A stretch of DNA of 64,000 bases from Bizionia sp. M204 (lineage in GTDB: Bacteria > Bacteroidota > Bacteroidia > Flavobacteriales > Flavobacteriaceae). Positions 53,679-63,637 of the stretch are shown here, piece by piece (the first letter of the stretch is position 1; each line of letters starts with the position of its first letter). The notes beneath the pieces were generated by a model. It was not told where the DNA came from, did not search any database, and saw only the letters and a list, made by a program, of their open reading frames with translations. Made by a program: the position numbers and the translations under genes. The stretch lies in the NCBI RefSeq assembly GCF_023205095.1, contig NZ_CP046242.1, positions 2,717,001-2,781,000 of the forward strand. The letters run 5' to 3'.

Positions 53679-53906
53679 ATGACCGATTTTTTTTACGCCA
53701 TTGAAGACTTATTTGTAAATGTTTTATTTGCACCATTTGATGCCTTAAGAGCATTAGAACTTGAAAGCTGGTTTGCTGCAAATGCCATAAACTGGATTTT
53801 AATGATTGTTGGTACGGTAGCTTTTGTTTACTGGATGCTACAACTTAAAAAATTCAACGATAACGGTGAGGAAAACAAAAGCATTACATCTCACAGTTAT
53901 TTATAA
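53679..53906 (+). CDS. Small membrane protein (DUF6341-like)
   Basis: A 75-residue protein with one clear membrane helix (about 36-56, INWILMIVGTVAFVYWML) after an amphipathic N-terminus, and a short charged tail. Conserved beside purD in flavobacteria. It has in the past been mislabelled as a phosphoribosyltransferase. It overlaps the convergent purD end by 6 bases. Confidence 0.8.
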   Translation: MTDFFYAIEDLFVNVLFAPFDALRALELESWFAANAINWILMIVGTVAFVYWMLQLKKFNDNGEENKSITSHSYL

Positions 53907-55172
53907 ATCGAATCCAATATCTTTTCTATAATACATCTTATCAAAATGTAGTTTGTCTATATTTTGATAAGATTTTTTTAGTGCCTCACTGTAGGTATTC
54001 CCATAGCTTGTTATTGCTATAACACGACCTCCAGAGGTGACTACTTTATCATCCTTTAAGCTTGCACCGGCATGAAAAGGTAATACATCTACCAATTTAT
54101 CTAATCCCAAAATTTCCTTGCCTTTTTCATAAGCTTCTGGATATCCACCAGAGACTAACATGACTGTGGTAGCAGCACGTTCATCAATTTCAATGTTAAT
54201 AGTATCTAGTGTTTGATTTGCAATGGCTTGAAAAATTTCAGCCAAATCATTCTTTAAACGTGGCAAAACGACTTCCGTTTCAGGATCTCCCATACGAACG
54301 TTATATTCAATAACTTTCGGCTCATTTCCTACCTTTATTAATCCAATGAAAACAAACCCTTTATACGGCAAATTATCTTTTTGAAGTCCACTAATGGTTG
54401 GTTTAACGACTTGCTCTTCTATTTTATTTAAAAATTCGGGTGTTGCAAATGGTACTGGTGAAACGGCTCCCATTCCACCTGTATTTAAGCCTGTATCCCC
54501 TTCACCAATACGTTTGTAATCTTTAGCCGTTGGTAGAATTTTATAGTTTTTTCCGTCGGTTAAAACAAAGCAACTTAACTCGATTCCATCTAAAAATTCT
54601 TCAATTACCACTTTAGTGCTGGCTTCACCAAATTTGGCATCAACCAACATACTTTTCAATTCAGCTTTAGCTTCGTTTAAATCATTTAAAATCAACACGC
54701 CTTTTCCAGCTGCCAAACCATCTGCTTTTAAAACGTAAGGTGGATTTAAAGTTTCTAAAAACTGATAACCCGCTTCCACAGTACGTGCATTAAAACTCTG
54801 ATAAGCTGCCGTTGGAATGTTATGGCGCATCATAAACTCTTTAGCAAACTCCTTACTGCCTTCTAATTCAGCCGCGGCTTTTTCGGGACCAATTACAGAA
54901 ACACGCTTTAAATCAGCATCATTTATAAAGAAATCATGAATACCTTGAACTAACGGATCTTCAGGACCAACAACCACCATGTTAATCTTTTTTTCTAGAA
55001 CCAATGTTTTTATAGCTTGAAAATCGGTAACACCAATAGCTACGTTTTCAGCTATAGCAGCCGTTCCCGAATTTCCAGGTGCTACATAAAGTGCTTTACA
55101 TAATGGACTTTGCTTTAATTTCCATGCAAATGTATGTTCTCGACCACCTGATCCTAATATTAAAATATTCAT
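53901..55172 (-). CDS. purD: Phosphoribosylamine-glycine ligase
   Basis: A 423-residue GARS. MNILILGSGGREHTFAWKL at the N-terminus, ATP-grasp with VLKADGLAAGKGV, and NVRMGDPETEVVLPRL near residue 290. Purine biosynthesis step 2. Complete length. Its start codon sits in the palindrome CATG shared with a plus-strand ATG of the next gene. Confidence 0.97.
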   Translation of the reverse strand: MNILILGSGGREHTFAWKLKQSPLCKALYVAPGNSGTAAIAENVAIGVTDFQAIKTLVLEKKINMVVVGPEDPLVQGIHDFFINDADLKRVSVIGPEKAAAELEGSKEFAKEFMMRHNIPTAAYQSFNARTVEAGYQFLETLNPPYVLKADGLAAGKGVLILNDLNEAKAELKSMLVDAKFGEASTKVVIEEFLDGIELSCFVLTDGKNYKILPTAKDYKRIGEGDTGLNTGGMGAVSPVPFATPEFLNKIEEQVVKPTISGLQKDNLPYKGFVFIGLIKVGNEPKVIEYNVRMGDPETEVVLPRLKNDLAEIFQAIANQTLDTINIEIDERAATTVMLVSGGYPEAYEKGKEILGLDKLVDVLPFHAGASLKDDKVVTSGGRVIAITSYGNTYSEALKKSYQNIDKLHFDKMYYRKDIGFDL

Positions 55173-55254
55173 GTTGTTGTTGTTTGCTGCAAAAATAATT
55201 GCTTTTACGCTTAAAAAACAATTATTTTACAAAAACATCTTAAGCCAATTTCTT

Positions 55255-56565
55255 TTGAATTTATTCGACCTTTCATTACAATTTAACGGTTTTCCCATTA
55301 AGAAAGCGGAACGGATTTTGAAAGGGATTCAAACGCAACCAGACCAGGCCTTTGAAGCGTATGTTGAAAATAAAAAAAATGAAATTGTTACATACCATAT
55401 TCAAAACAATTCATTTTATAGCAACTTGGTAAACGATGTCAAGGTAACAGATTGGAATTCCATTCCGGTTATAACAAAACGCGATTTGCAGATACCACTG
55501 CAAGACCGACTTTCCGCTGGTTATAACCTTAAAAATGTGTATATCAATAAAACATCCGGTTCTTCTGGCGATCCGTTTATTTTTGCTAAAGATTATGAGT
55601 GCCATGCCTTAACTTGGGCAGTTATTAAAAATAGATTTGGTTGGTATGGATTAGATTTTAATAGCTCCAAACAAGCCCGGTTTTATGGTATTCCTTTAGA
55701 CAAAAAAGGCTATTATAAAGAACGTTTTAAGGATTTTTTGAGCAGTCGGTTTCGCTTTTCCGTTTTCGATTTAAGCGATTCAGCGTTTGAAGGTTATATT
55801 AGAAAGTTTAAGTCCACACCGTTTGCTTATTTAAATGGTTATACCAGTTCTATCGGTCAATTTGCCAAATATTTAGAGCGAAAAAATCTTGTTTTAAAAG
55901 CAATATGTCCCACATTAAAAGCCTGTGTAGTAACATCAGAAATGCTTTTTGATTCGGATAAATTACGTATGGAAAAACAATTTGGCGTTCCAGTAATTAA
56001 CGAATATGGTGCATCTGAATTGGATTTAATTGCATTTCAAAACCTAGAAAACGACTGGCAAATTAATAGTGAGACGCTATATGTTGAAATTTTAGATGAA
56101 GCTAATAACGTACTTCCATTAGGTGATGAAGGCCGCGTTGTAATTACGTCCTTATACAACCAAGCACATCCGTTTATACGTTATGATATTGGCGATATTG
56201 GTATACTTTCAGAGAAAAGTTCGGTAAAAAAACCTATTCTTAAAAAGCTGATTGGAAGAACGAATGATATGGCTGTTTTGCCAAGTGGCAAAAAAGCGGC
56301 TGGTTTAACTTTCTATTACATCACAAAAAGTATTATAGAAGATGACGGTTTGGTAAAGGAATTCATCATTCAGCAAACACACCTAAATACGTTTAAAATT
56401 ATGTATGTTGGTGTCAAGGTCTTATCTGAAGAAAAAATGCAACAAATCCGTGATGAAATGACCCGTTATTTAGAACCTAACCTAACCATTATCTTTGAGC
56501 GTCAAGAGGTGCTAGAACGCTCAAAAAGTGGTAAATTGAAACAGTTTTCATCACTAATAGAATAA
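55255..56565 (+). CDS. PaaK/CapK-like adenylate-forming enzyme
   Basis: About 436 residues. The nucleotide-binding loop is NKTSGSSGDPF, followed by INEYGASELD and the hinge IRYDIGDIGIL. Homologues annotated CapK or phenylacetate-CoA ligase are common in capsule clusters. A frame is open from an ATG at 55171, but that start lies in the purD start codon and gives a 28-residue tail not usual for the family, so I prefer TTG at 55255 (LNLFDLSLQFNGFPIKKA). The substrate may be a sugar-acyl donor, not phenylacetate. First gene of a plus-strand polysaccharide run. Confidence 0.8.
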   Translation: MNLFDLSLQFNGFPIKKAERILKGIQTQPDQAFEAYVENKKNEIVTYHIQNNSFYSNLVNDVKVTDWNSIPVITKRDLQIPLQDRLSAGYNLKNVYINKTSGSSGDPFIFAKDYECHALTWAVIKNRFGWYGLDFNSSKQARFYGIPLDKKGYYKERFKDFLSSRFRFSVFDLSDSAFEGYIRKFKSTPFAYLNGYTSSIGQFAKYLERKNLVLKAICPTLKACVVTSEMLFDSDKLRMEKQFGVPVINEYGASELDLIAFQNLENDWQINSETLYVEILDEANNVLPLGDEGRVVITSLYNQAHPFIRYDIGDIGILSEKSSVKKPILKKLIGRTNDMAVLPSGKKAAGLTFYYITKSIIEDDGLVKEFIIQQTHLNTFKIMYVGVKVLSEEKMQQIRDEMTRYLEPNLTIIFERQEVLERSKSGKLKQFSSLIE

Positions 56566-56572
56566 GAGTCCA

Positions 56573-57667
56573 ATGAATATTACCATAGTAGCAGGTGCCA
56601 GACCAAATTTCATGAAGATAGCACCAATAATAAATGTGTTGAAGCGAAAAAAACGGGAAGGTTACGACCTTAATTTTCGTTTAGTCCATACGGGGCAGCA
56701 CTATGATAACAGTTTAAGTGGCGCTTTTTTTGAGGAATTAGGCATACCGTATCCTGATGTAAATTTAGAAGTAAAAAGCGGTACCCAAGCGGAACAGACA
56801 GGTGCTATTATGATAGGGTTTGAAAAAGAACTTCAGAAAAACCCTTCGGATTTAGTTTTAGTGGTAGGTGATGTAACCTCAACTATGGCTTGTACGTTAG
56901 TTGCAAAAAAATCGGGGATTAAAGTGGCACATGTAGAAGCTGGTATCCGTTCTGGGGATATGAAAATGCCAGAAGAAATAAATCGAATTGTCACAGATAG
57001 TTTAACCGATTATTTTTTTACAACATCTAAATTAGCAAGCAACAACCTTATAAAACTTGGTGTAGATAGCAATCAGGTTTTCTTTGTTGGAAATGTTATG
57101 ATAGATACGCTTAAAACACATGAATCTCGTTTTAAACAACCAGAAATTTGGAAATCATTGGGTTTAAAACAGAAGCACTACTTTGTAATGACGCTTCATA
57201 GACCAAGCAATGTGGATGAAGCCCAAAATATAGAGGCAATTTTAAAACAAATTTCTTCGTTAAGTAAGGATTATCCAATTGTTTTTCCTGTTCATCCCAG
57301 AACTAAAAAATTATTACAGAGTTTAAATTTGAGTTATAAAAATTTGTATTATACCGAACCTCTAGGGTATTTGGAGTTTAATTTTTTAGTAAAACATGCC
57401 TTTGGTGTTATAACAGATTCCGGTGGTATTAGTGAGGAAACGACTATTATGAATGTGCCATGCGTAACACTTCGTGAAAATACAGAAAGGCCTGAAACAT
57501 GTGAAATTGGGACAAATATACTAGTAGGAAAAGATCCAATTAAAATTGAAAATGCTTTTAAAACTTTATTTTCAGGTACATGGAAGCAAGCCCAAGTTCC
57601 AGCACTTTGGGACGGGCATGCTGCTGATAGGATTATTTCTCAATTAATAAAAACTTATCATTTATAG
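56573..57667 (+). CDS. wecB: UDP-N-acetylglucosamine 2-epimerase (non-hydrolysing)
   Basis: A 364-residue epimerase: VAGARPNFMKIAPI at the N-terminus, HTGQHYDNSLS, HVEAGIRSGDMKMPEE and VITDSGGISEE. It makes UDP-ManNAc for surface glycans. Eight bases after the PaaK-like gene and overlapping the start of the next by one base. Confidence 0.95.
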   Translation: MNITIVAGARPNFMKIAPIINVLKRKKREGYDLNFRLVHTGQHYDNSLSGAFFEELGIPYPDVNLEVKSGTQAEQTGAIMIGFEKELQKNPSDLVLVVGDVTSTMACTLVAKKSGIKVAHVEAGIRSGDMKMPEEINRIVTDSLTDYFFTTSKLASNNLIKLGVDSNQVFFVGNVMIDTLKTHESRFKQPEIWKSLGLKQKHYFVMTLHRPSNVDEAQNIEAILKQISSLSKDYPIVFPVHPRTKKLLQSLNLSYKNLYYTEPLGYLEFNFLVKHAFGVITDSGGISEETTIMNVPCVTLRENTERPETCEIGTNILVGKDPIKIENAFKTLFSGTWKQAQVPALWDGHAADRIISQLIKTYHL

Positions 57668-58830
57668 TGAAAAAAATTCTCATTATAACTAGTTATTTTC
57701 CACCTGAAACTGGCGCAGCTTCTAACCGGATTTTTCATTTAGCAACAGGATTAGAAAATCAAAATTTTAAGGTATCTGTAATTACACCGCTGCCTAATTA
57801 TCCGAAAGGTAGGGTTTTTGATGATTATCGTGGGAAATTCAAACAAACATCCACAGAAAAAAATGTTACCATACACAGATTGTGGTTGTATGCGAGTAAT
57901 TCTAAAAACAAATTATTACGCTTGTTCACCATGATATCGTACAGTATAAGTCTGATTTGGTTTTTTATTTGGAACAAAATTCCGGAAACTGTTATCGTAC
58001 AATCACCTCCATTGTTGGTTGCTTTTACCTGTATGCTATGTTTGCAGCGAAAAAAAAGAAAGCTCGTTTTAAATGTCAGTGATTTGTGGCCAATTGCAGG
58101 TTTAGAGTTGGGTGCTTTTAAAAAGAATTTCAGTTATAAAATGCTGGAAAAAATTGAACGTTTTAACTACAAAAAAGCAGATTTAGTTTTAGGCCAAAGC
58201 CAGGAGATTTTAGTCCATGTAAAATCTCTATTTCCAGAAAAAGCAACCTTTCTATACAGAAATTACCCTGATTTTGAGCTTCCAGAATTAAAAGAACCAT
58301 CTATTTCAGTTGACAAAATCACAATAGTTTATGCCGGATTATTGGGTATAGCTCAAGGAATCTATAAGCTATGTGAATCGTTGGATTATAGCAATATTGA
58401 ATTTCATATTTATGGCGGAGGTGCAGAAAAAGAAAAAATAGTTCAGTTTATATCTGAAAATCCAGATTTACCAATAGTTTATCATGGCGAAGTTACGCGA
58501 AGCGAATTACATAATGCCTTATTATGTTATGATATAACCATTATTCCATTACTTAATAGAATTTATGGTTCTGTTCCTTCCAAAATATTTGAATACGCCA
58601 AATTAGGGCTTCCTATGCTTTATTTTGGAGGTGGCGAAGGTGAAGATATTATTCAACAACATCAATTGGGATGGATAGCTGAAGCTGGAAATTATAGCCA
58701 TTTAAACAAAACCATTCAAAGTTTAGGAAAAAATGAATTAAGCTTAAAAAATCGGACAAAGATTCAACAAGCAGCCCTAGAAAATTTTGATTTTAACAAG
58801 CAGTTATTAAAATTAAAAGCGGTGCTTTAA
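57667..58830 (+). CDS. Glycosyltransferase family 4 protein
   Basis: A 387-residue GT-B transferase. Start GTG at 57667 overlapping the wecB stop (TAGTG). ITSYFPPETGAASNRIFHLA at the N-terminus is typical for WbuB-type GT4; a conserved VPSKIFEYAKLGLPML block carries the donor-binding Glu. Its stop overlaps the convergent sugar transferase gene by 4 bases. Confidence 0.9.
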   Translation: MKKILIITSYFPPETGAASNRIFHLATGLENQNFKVSVITPLPNYPKGRVFDDYRGKFKQTSTEKNVTIHRLWLYASNSKNKLLRLFTMISYSISLIWFFIWNKIPETVIVQSPPLLVAFTCMLCLQRKKRKLVLNVSDLWPIAGLELGAFKKNFSYKMLEKIERFNYKKADLVLGQSQEILVHVKSLFPEKATFLYRNYPDFELPELKEPSISVDKITIVYAGLLGIAQGIYKLCESLDYSNIEFHIYGGGAEKEKIVQFISENPDLPIVYHGEVTRSELHNALLCYDITIIPLLNRIYGSVPSKIFEYAKLGLPMLYFGGGEGEDIIQQHQLGWIAEAGNYSHLNKTIQSLGKNELSLKNRTKIQQAALENFDFNKQLLKLKAVL

Positions 58831-60185
58831 TAGGCTTTTTCTTCCCCTCGAACAGCGTTTATAAACGTTTTAATAATAATTTTTAGGTCCAAAAGTAAGG
58901 ACCAGTTTTCAATATAAAAAATATCATATTTTACGCGACCAATAATATCTTTATCAGTTTCAACTTCACCGCGGAAACCACTAATTTGTGCTAAGCCGGT
59001 TATACCTGGTTTCACAAAATGACGTACCATAAACTTATCAATACGTTTTGCATACATATTGGTATGACTTACCATGTGGGGTCTAGGGCCAACAACAGAC
59101 ATATCGCCAAAGAGTACATTAAAAAACTGTGGTAACTCGTCAATACTAGTTTTTCTAATAAATTTACCTGTTTTGGTTACACGTTGGTCATCTCTAGTTG
59201 CTTGATAAAGATTGGCATCCTTATTGGGTGTCATGGATCGGAATTTATAACAATCAAATTCCTTGTAATTAAAGCCATTTCTGGATTGCTTAAAGAACAC
59301 TGGACCTTTAGATTCTAGTTTAATTAAAATGGCAATAATAGGTGTTAACCACGATAAAATAAACACAATAACGCAGGCCGAGAACACGATATCAAAAAGT
59401 CGTTTGATAAATTGATTAGCAGATTCTTCTAAAGGAATATTTCTTAAGGATAGAATGGGAATATAATCATAGTATTCATATTTCAATTTCTTGGAATAAA
59501 TATCTTTATTATCAGGTAAAAACTTCAGAATTATTAGATTATTATCTGCAAAATCAATCACTTTCATCATTTGTGAATTAGAAAGTTCAGATATTGAACA
59601 ATACACCTCTTCAATTGCTTCCTTTTTAATAAAGTGAAGACAGGCATCCAAATCAAATGTGTCCTTATTTTTTAAATTAAACGTTCTTTTATGCTTATAA
59701 CCATATTCGGGGTTAGAATTAAAAAAGTTCTCTAAAGCCGTGGTTTGTTTATTTTTTCCTAAAATGGCCGTTCTTCTATAATTTCCGCCAAAGGAAGATC
59801 GGTATTTTTGAAGTAAATAATAAAAAGCAAACTTAAATGCGGTTATTAAAATAAAGGCAAAACCTACGTATTTAAAAATATTTTTAGGACGAATATTTAG
59901 GTCGTGGTAGAATCCAGAATAGGCTAATACAAATAATCCAAAAAGCACCATTTGTCTGAAAATTAGGGACAAAATGGTGATTTCTCGTGTATAACGATAC
60001 ACCTCATAAAACTTTGAATTAATGGAAATAAACAGCCATGCTATGGTTGTTACACTTGTAAAAATTAAAGGGTGTTGGAAATTGAAAAAATATAAAATAG
60101 CCAACCCATTAATAATGCCTAAATCTATCAAATAAGAAATAGGCCTAATATAAATAGAGTATCTACCGTGTTGTATTTGGCTCAT
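58827..60185 (-). CDS. Initiating polyprenyl-phosphate glycosyltransferase (WcaJ/WbaP type)
   Basis: A 452-residue protein with four N-terminal helices, a CoA-binding-like middle domain, a fifth membrane segment (about 275-295) and the C-terminal sugar transferase domain (FKQSRNGFNYKEFDCYKFRSM, DELPQFFNVLFGDMSVVGPRP). It loads the first sugar phosphate on undecaprenyl phosphate to begin exopolysaccharide repeat units. Overlaps the upstream UXS gene stop/start by one base. Confidence 0.92.
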   Translation of the reverse strand: MSQIQHGRYSIYIRPISYLIDLGIINGLAILYFFNFQHPLIFTSVTTIAWLFISINSKFYEVYRYTREITILSLIFRQMVLFGLFVLAYSGFYHDLNIRPKNIFKYVGFAFILITAFKFAFYYLLQKYRSSFGGNYRRTAILGKNKQTTALENFFNSNPEYGYKHKRTFNLKNKDTFDLDACLHFIKKEAIEEVYCSISELSNSQMMKVIDFADNNLIILKFLPDNKDIYSKKLKYEYYDYIPILSLRNIPLEESANQFIKRLFDIVFSACVIVFILSWLTPIIAILIKLESKGPVFFKQSRNGFNYKEFDCYKFRSMTPNKDANLYQATRDDQRVTKTGKFIRKTSIDELPQFFNVLFGDMSVVGPRPHMVSHTNMYAKRIDKFMVRHFVKPGITGLAQISGFRGEVETDKDIIGRVKYDIFYIENWSLLLDLKIIIKTFINAVRGEEKAY

Positions 60186-61171
60186 TAATTTTTAATATGC
60201 TTAGAGAAATCCTTGTGTTCACTTTTGTTTAACTCCTCGGCAGATAGTTGCTTAAAATAGCTAAACGTTTTTTCCATGCCTTCTGCTCTTTCTACTTTAG
60301 GCGTCCAGTTTAATAAATTTTTAGCTAGTGTAATATCTGGTTGTCTTTGCAACGGATCATCCGTAGGAAGTTCTTTGTAAATAATTTTCTGATTGGTTCC
60401 TGTTAATTTGATAATTTCTTCGGCAAAGTCCTTTATGGTAATTTCGTGAGGGTTACCAATATTTACAGGATATGAATAATCGCTAAAAAGCAAATTGTAA
60501 ATACCTTCAACTTGATCATCAACATAACAAAAAGAACGCGTTTGAGAACCATCACCAAAAACCGTTAAATCCTCTCCACGTAAAGCCTGACCCATAAATG
60601 CCGGAATAACACGACCATCATTTAGGCGCATTCGTGGTCCATAGGTATTAAAGATACGCACAATACGTGTTTCAATACCGTGAAATCTGTGATATGCCAT
60701 GGTTATAGATTCTTGAAAACGTTTGGCTTCATCATAAACACCACGTGGACCTATGGTATTTACATTACCATAATAGTCTTCGGTTTGTGGATGCACCAAT
60801 GGATCTCCATAAACTTCAGACGTAGACGCAATTAGTATTCTAGCCTTTTTAGCTTTAGCAAGACCTAGTAAATTATGTGTGCCTAAAGAGCCTACTTTTA
60901 ATGTTTGAATGGGTATTTTTAAATAATCAATAGGACTTGCAGGTGATGCAAAATGTAAAATGTAATCGAGTTCACCTTCAATTTTAATAAATTCCGTCAC
61001 ATCATGTTCAATAAATTCAAAATTCGGATTATCCATCAAGTGTTTGATGTTTTTAGAATCGCCTGTGATATAGTTATCCATACCAATGACGTGGAATCCT
61101 TCTTTTATAAACCGATCACTTAAATGAGAACCTAGAAAACCAGCTGCTCCTGTTATTAATACCTTTTTCAT
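60185..61171 (-). CDS. UDP-glucuronate decarboxylase (UDP-xylose synthase)
   Basis: A 328-residue short-chain dehydrogenase of the UXS group: [36 protein letters not shown] (YxxxK) and [14 protein letters not shown]. It converts UDP-glucuronate to UDP-xylose. It follows the UDP-glucose dehydrogenase gene with a one-base overlap, giving a two-step path from UDP-glucose. Confidence 0.93.
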   Translation of the reverse strand: MKKVLITGAAGFLGSHLSDRFIKEGFHVIGMDNYITGDSKNIKHLMDNPNFEFIEHDVTEFIKIEGELDYILHFASPASPIDYLKIPIQTLKVGSLGTHNLLGLAKAKKARILIASTSEVYGDPLVHPQTEDYYGNVNTIGPRGVYDEAKRFQESITMAYHRFHGIETRIVRIFNTYGPRMRLNDGRVIPAFMGQALRGEDLTVFGDGSQTRSFCYVDDQVEGIYNLLFSDYSYPVNIGNPHEITIKDFAEEIIKLTGTNQKIIYKELPTDDPLQRQPDITLAKNLLNWTPKVERAEGMEKTFSYFKQLSAEELNKSEHKDFSKHIKN

Positions 61172-62481
61172 TAATCTATTGTCTTTCTTCCTATTGAGCT
61201 GTAATAAAAGCCTTCGTTTTTAATATCCTGAACATCATATAAGTTTCTACCATCAAAAATAACCGGCATATTCATTTCTGCTTTCAGTTTGTTAAAATCT
61301 GGTGTTCTAAAGATACTCCATTCTGTACAGATAATCAAGGCATCGGCATCTTGAATTGCTGAATACATATCTGGAGCATAGGTGATTTGATTACCAAATT
61401 TACGCTCTACATTTTCCATAGCTTCTGGGTCGAATGCCGTTATTGAAGCGCCACTTTCAAGCAGGTCCTCAATTATATACAAAGCTGGTGCTTCCCGAAT
61501 ATCATCAGTTTCAGGTTTGAAAGCCAAGCCCCAAATGGCAATTTTTTTATCTTTCAAATCACCTTTAAAAAAGGCATCAATACGTGGTAATAGGATTCGT
61601 TTTTGTAAGTCGTTTACCTTTATAACAGCATTTAAAATATCGAAAGTGTAATTATGGTCTTTCCCTGATTTATGAAGTGCTTTCACGTCCTTTGGAAAGC
61701 AAGAGCCTCCATAGCCTATTCCTGGGAATAAGAAGCGTTTACCAATTCTAGAATCGGTTCCCATACCAATGCGCACTTTATCAACATCTGCACCCACTTT
61801 TTCACAGAAGTTAGCAATTTCATTCATAAAGGTTATTTTGGTGGCCAAAAATGAATTTGCGGCATATTTGGTAAGTTCCGCCGATTTTTCATCCATAATA
61901 ATTATCGGGTTTCCAGAGCGTACAAAAGGCTTATAGAGTTTTTCCATAAGTTTGGTAGCTTTATCTGAACTAGAACCTATAACAATACGTTCTGGCTTTA
62001 AAAAGTCTTCTACGGCAAAACCTTCACGTAAAAATTCAGGATTAGAAACCACATCAAAATCTACCGTGGTTTCATTTGCAATAGCTTTAGTAACACGCTC
62101 GGCTGTTCCAACAGGAACGGTGCTTTTATCGACAATAACTTTGTAGCTTTTTAATAATTTTCCAATGTTTGTGGCGGCACCTAACACATACGACAAATCG
62201 GCCGAACCATCTTCATCTTCAGGTGTTGGTAATGCTAGGAAAATAATATCACCATGGTTTAGACCTTCCTCCAATGAAGTTGAGAATTTTAAACGGTCTG
62301 CTTTTATGTTTCTTTCGAAAAGGGTATCGAGTAGTGGTTCGTATATTGGCACGACACCAGCTTGCATTTTTTTAACTTTACTTTCATCAATGTCAATACA
62401 TAAGACATTATTACCTGTTTCGGCCAGACATGTTCCGGTAACTAAACCTACGTAGCCTGTTCCTATTACTGATATGTTCAT
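61171..62481 (-). CDS. ugd: UDP-glucose 6-dehydrogenase
   Basis: A 436-residue UDP-sugar dehydrogenase. [20 protein letters not shown] (GxGxxG), [25 protein letters not shown] and the catalytic Cys in [10 protein letters not shown]. Makes UDP-glucuronate, the substrate of the adjacent decarboxylase. Confidence 0.96.
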   Translation of the reverse strand: MNISVIGTGYVGLVTGTCLAETGNNVLCIDIDESKVKKMQAGVVPIYEPLLDTLFERNIKADRLKFSTSLEEGLNHGDIIFLALPTPEDEDGSADLSYVLGAATNIGKLLKSYKVIVDKSTVPVGTAERVTKAIANETTVDFDVVSNPEFLREGFAVEDFLKPERIVIGSSSDKATKLMEKLYKPFVRSGNPIIIMDEKSAELTKYAANSFLATKITFMNEIANFCEKVGADVDKVRIGMGTDSRIGKRFLFPGIGYGGSCFPKDVKALHKSGKDHNYTFDILNAVIKVNDLQKRILLPRIDAFFKGDLKDKKIAIWGLAFKPETDDIREAPALYIIEDLLESGASITAFDPEAMENVERKFGNQITYAPDMYSAIQDADALIICTEWSIFRTPDFNKLKAEMNMPVIFDGRNLYDVQDIKNEGFYYSSIGRKTID

Positions 62482-62515
62482 TTAAAATTTATTAAGTATT
62501 TTCAAATTTACAAAA

Positions 62516-63637
62516 CTAGATTGTATTGTTTTTATAAAACTCTAAATATGCATTATTTACAAAAGTTTCCATTTCCTTTTCAAAGCGTTCTTTAGAAAAT
62601 TTTAGTGCGTGTGTTCTAATTTCTTTAGGATCAAATTGGAGTTCTTCAAATTTTGACACGGCATCAATAATGGCTATTTCATTTTGTTTATTAAAGAAAA
62701 CACCCGTTTTATTTTTAATTATGGTTTCAGTTGCCCCACCTCTTCCATAAGCTATTACTGGTGTACCACACGCTTGCGCCTCAACTGGTATTATACCAAA
62801 ATCCTCTTCGGCAGCAAAAACAAAAGCTTTCGCTTTTCTCATATAATCTGTTAACTTCTCTTTATTTACAAATCCAACAAGTTCTATATTTGATTTGGCA
62901 ATTTTTTTTATGGCACTATATTCTGGACCATCACCAGAAACAATTAATTTTTTATTTGGCATGTTATTAAAGGCACGTACAATAAGTTCAATTTTTTTAT
63001 AAGGTACCATTCGGGAAGCCGTAAAATAATAATCATCCTTATCTGTTTCTAATGGAAAAGCATGTACATTTACTGGTGGATAGATAACAACCGAATCTCT
63101 ATTATAAATCTTTTTTATACGTCGGGCAATATATTTTGAATTGGCAACAAACAAATCTACCCTATTTACGGTTGCCAAATCCCATAAACGCATTTTATGT
63201 AATACATATTTAGCATACATGGATTTTAACCCTTTATTAAGTTTTGCTTCACGCAGGTACTGATGATATAAATCCCACGCATAACGCATTGGCGAATGAC
63301 AATAGCAAATATGCAATTGATTTTGATGTGTTAGAACTCCTTTAGCTACGGAAGCTGAAGAACTTAACACCAAATCGTATTCGCTTAAATCAAATTGCTC
63401 TATGGCGTTTGGAAAGAATTGTAAAAATTTCCTGTGATTGGATTTTGCTGTTGGCAATTTTTGGATAAAACTTGTAGAAACAGATTTACCGTTTAGAATG
63501 AAGGCTCTATCGGCATCGTTTAAATAATCCACTAATGCAAAATGGTCAAAATCTTCCCATATCGTATTAAGCGAATGAACCACTTTTTCGGCTCCTCCAC
63601 TTACATAATACCAATCATGAACTAATGCTTTCCTCAT
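62516..63637 (-). CDS. Glycosyltransferase family 4 protein
   Basis: A 373-residue GT4: VHDWYYVSGGAEKVVHSL at the start, CYCHSPMRYAWDLY, FTASRMVPYKKIELIVRAF and PVEAQACGTPVIAYGRGGA near the end. It adds a hexose to the repeat unit; close to WbaZ-type mannosyltransferases by feel. It overlaps the end of the upstream membrane protein gene by 23 bases. Confidence 0.92.
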   Translation of the reverse strand: MRKALVHDWYYVSGGAEKVVHSLNTIWEDFDHFALVDYLNDADRAFILNGKSVSTSFIQKLPTAKSNHRKFLQFFPNAIEQFDLSEYDLVLSSSASVAKGVLTHQNQLHICYCHSPMRYAWDLYHQYLREAKLNKGLKSMYAKYVLHKMRLWDLATVNRVDLFVANSKYIARRIKKIYNRDSVVIYPPVNVHAFPLETDKDDYYFTASRMVPYKKIELIVRAFNNMPNKKLIVSGDGPEYSAIKKIAKSNIELVGFVNKEKLTDYMRKAKAFVFAAEEDFGIIPVEAQACGTPVIAYGRGGATETIIKNKTGVFFNKQNEIAIIDAVSKFEELQFDPKEIRTHALKFSKERFEKEMETFVNNAYLEFYKNNTI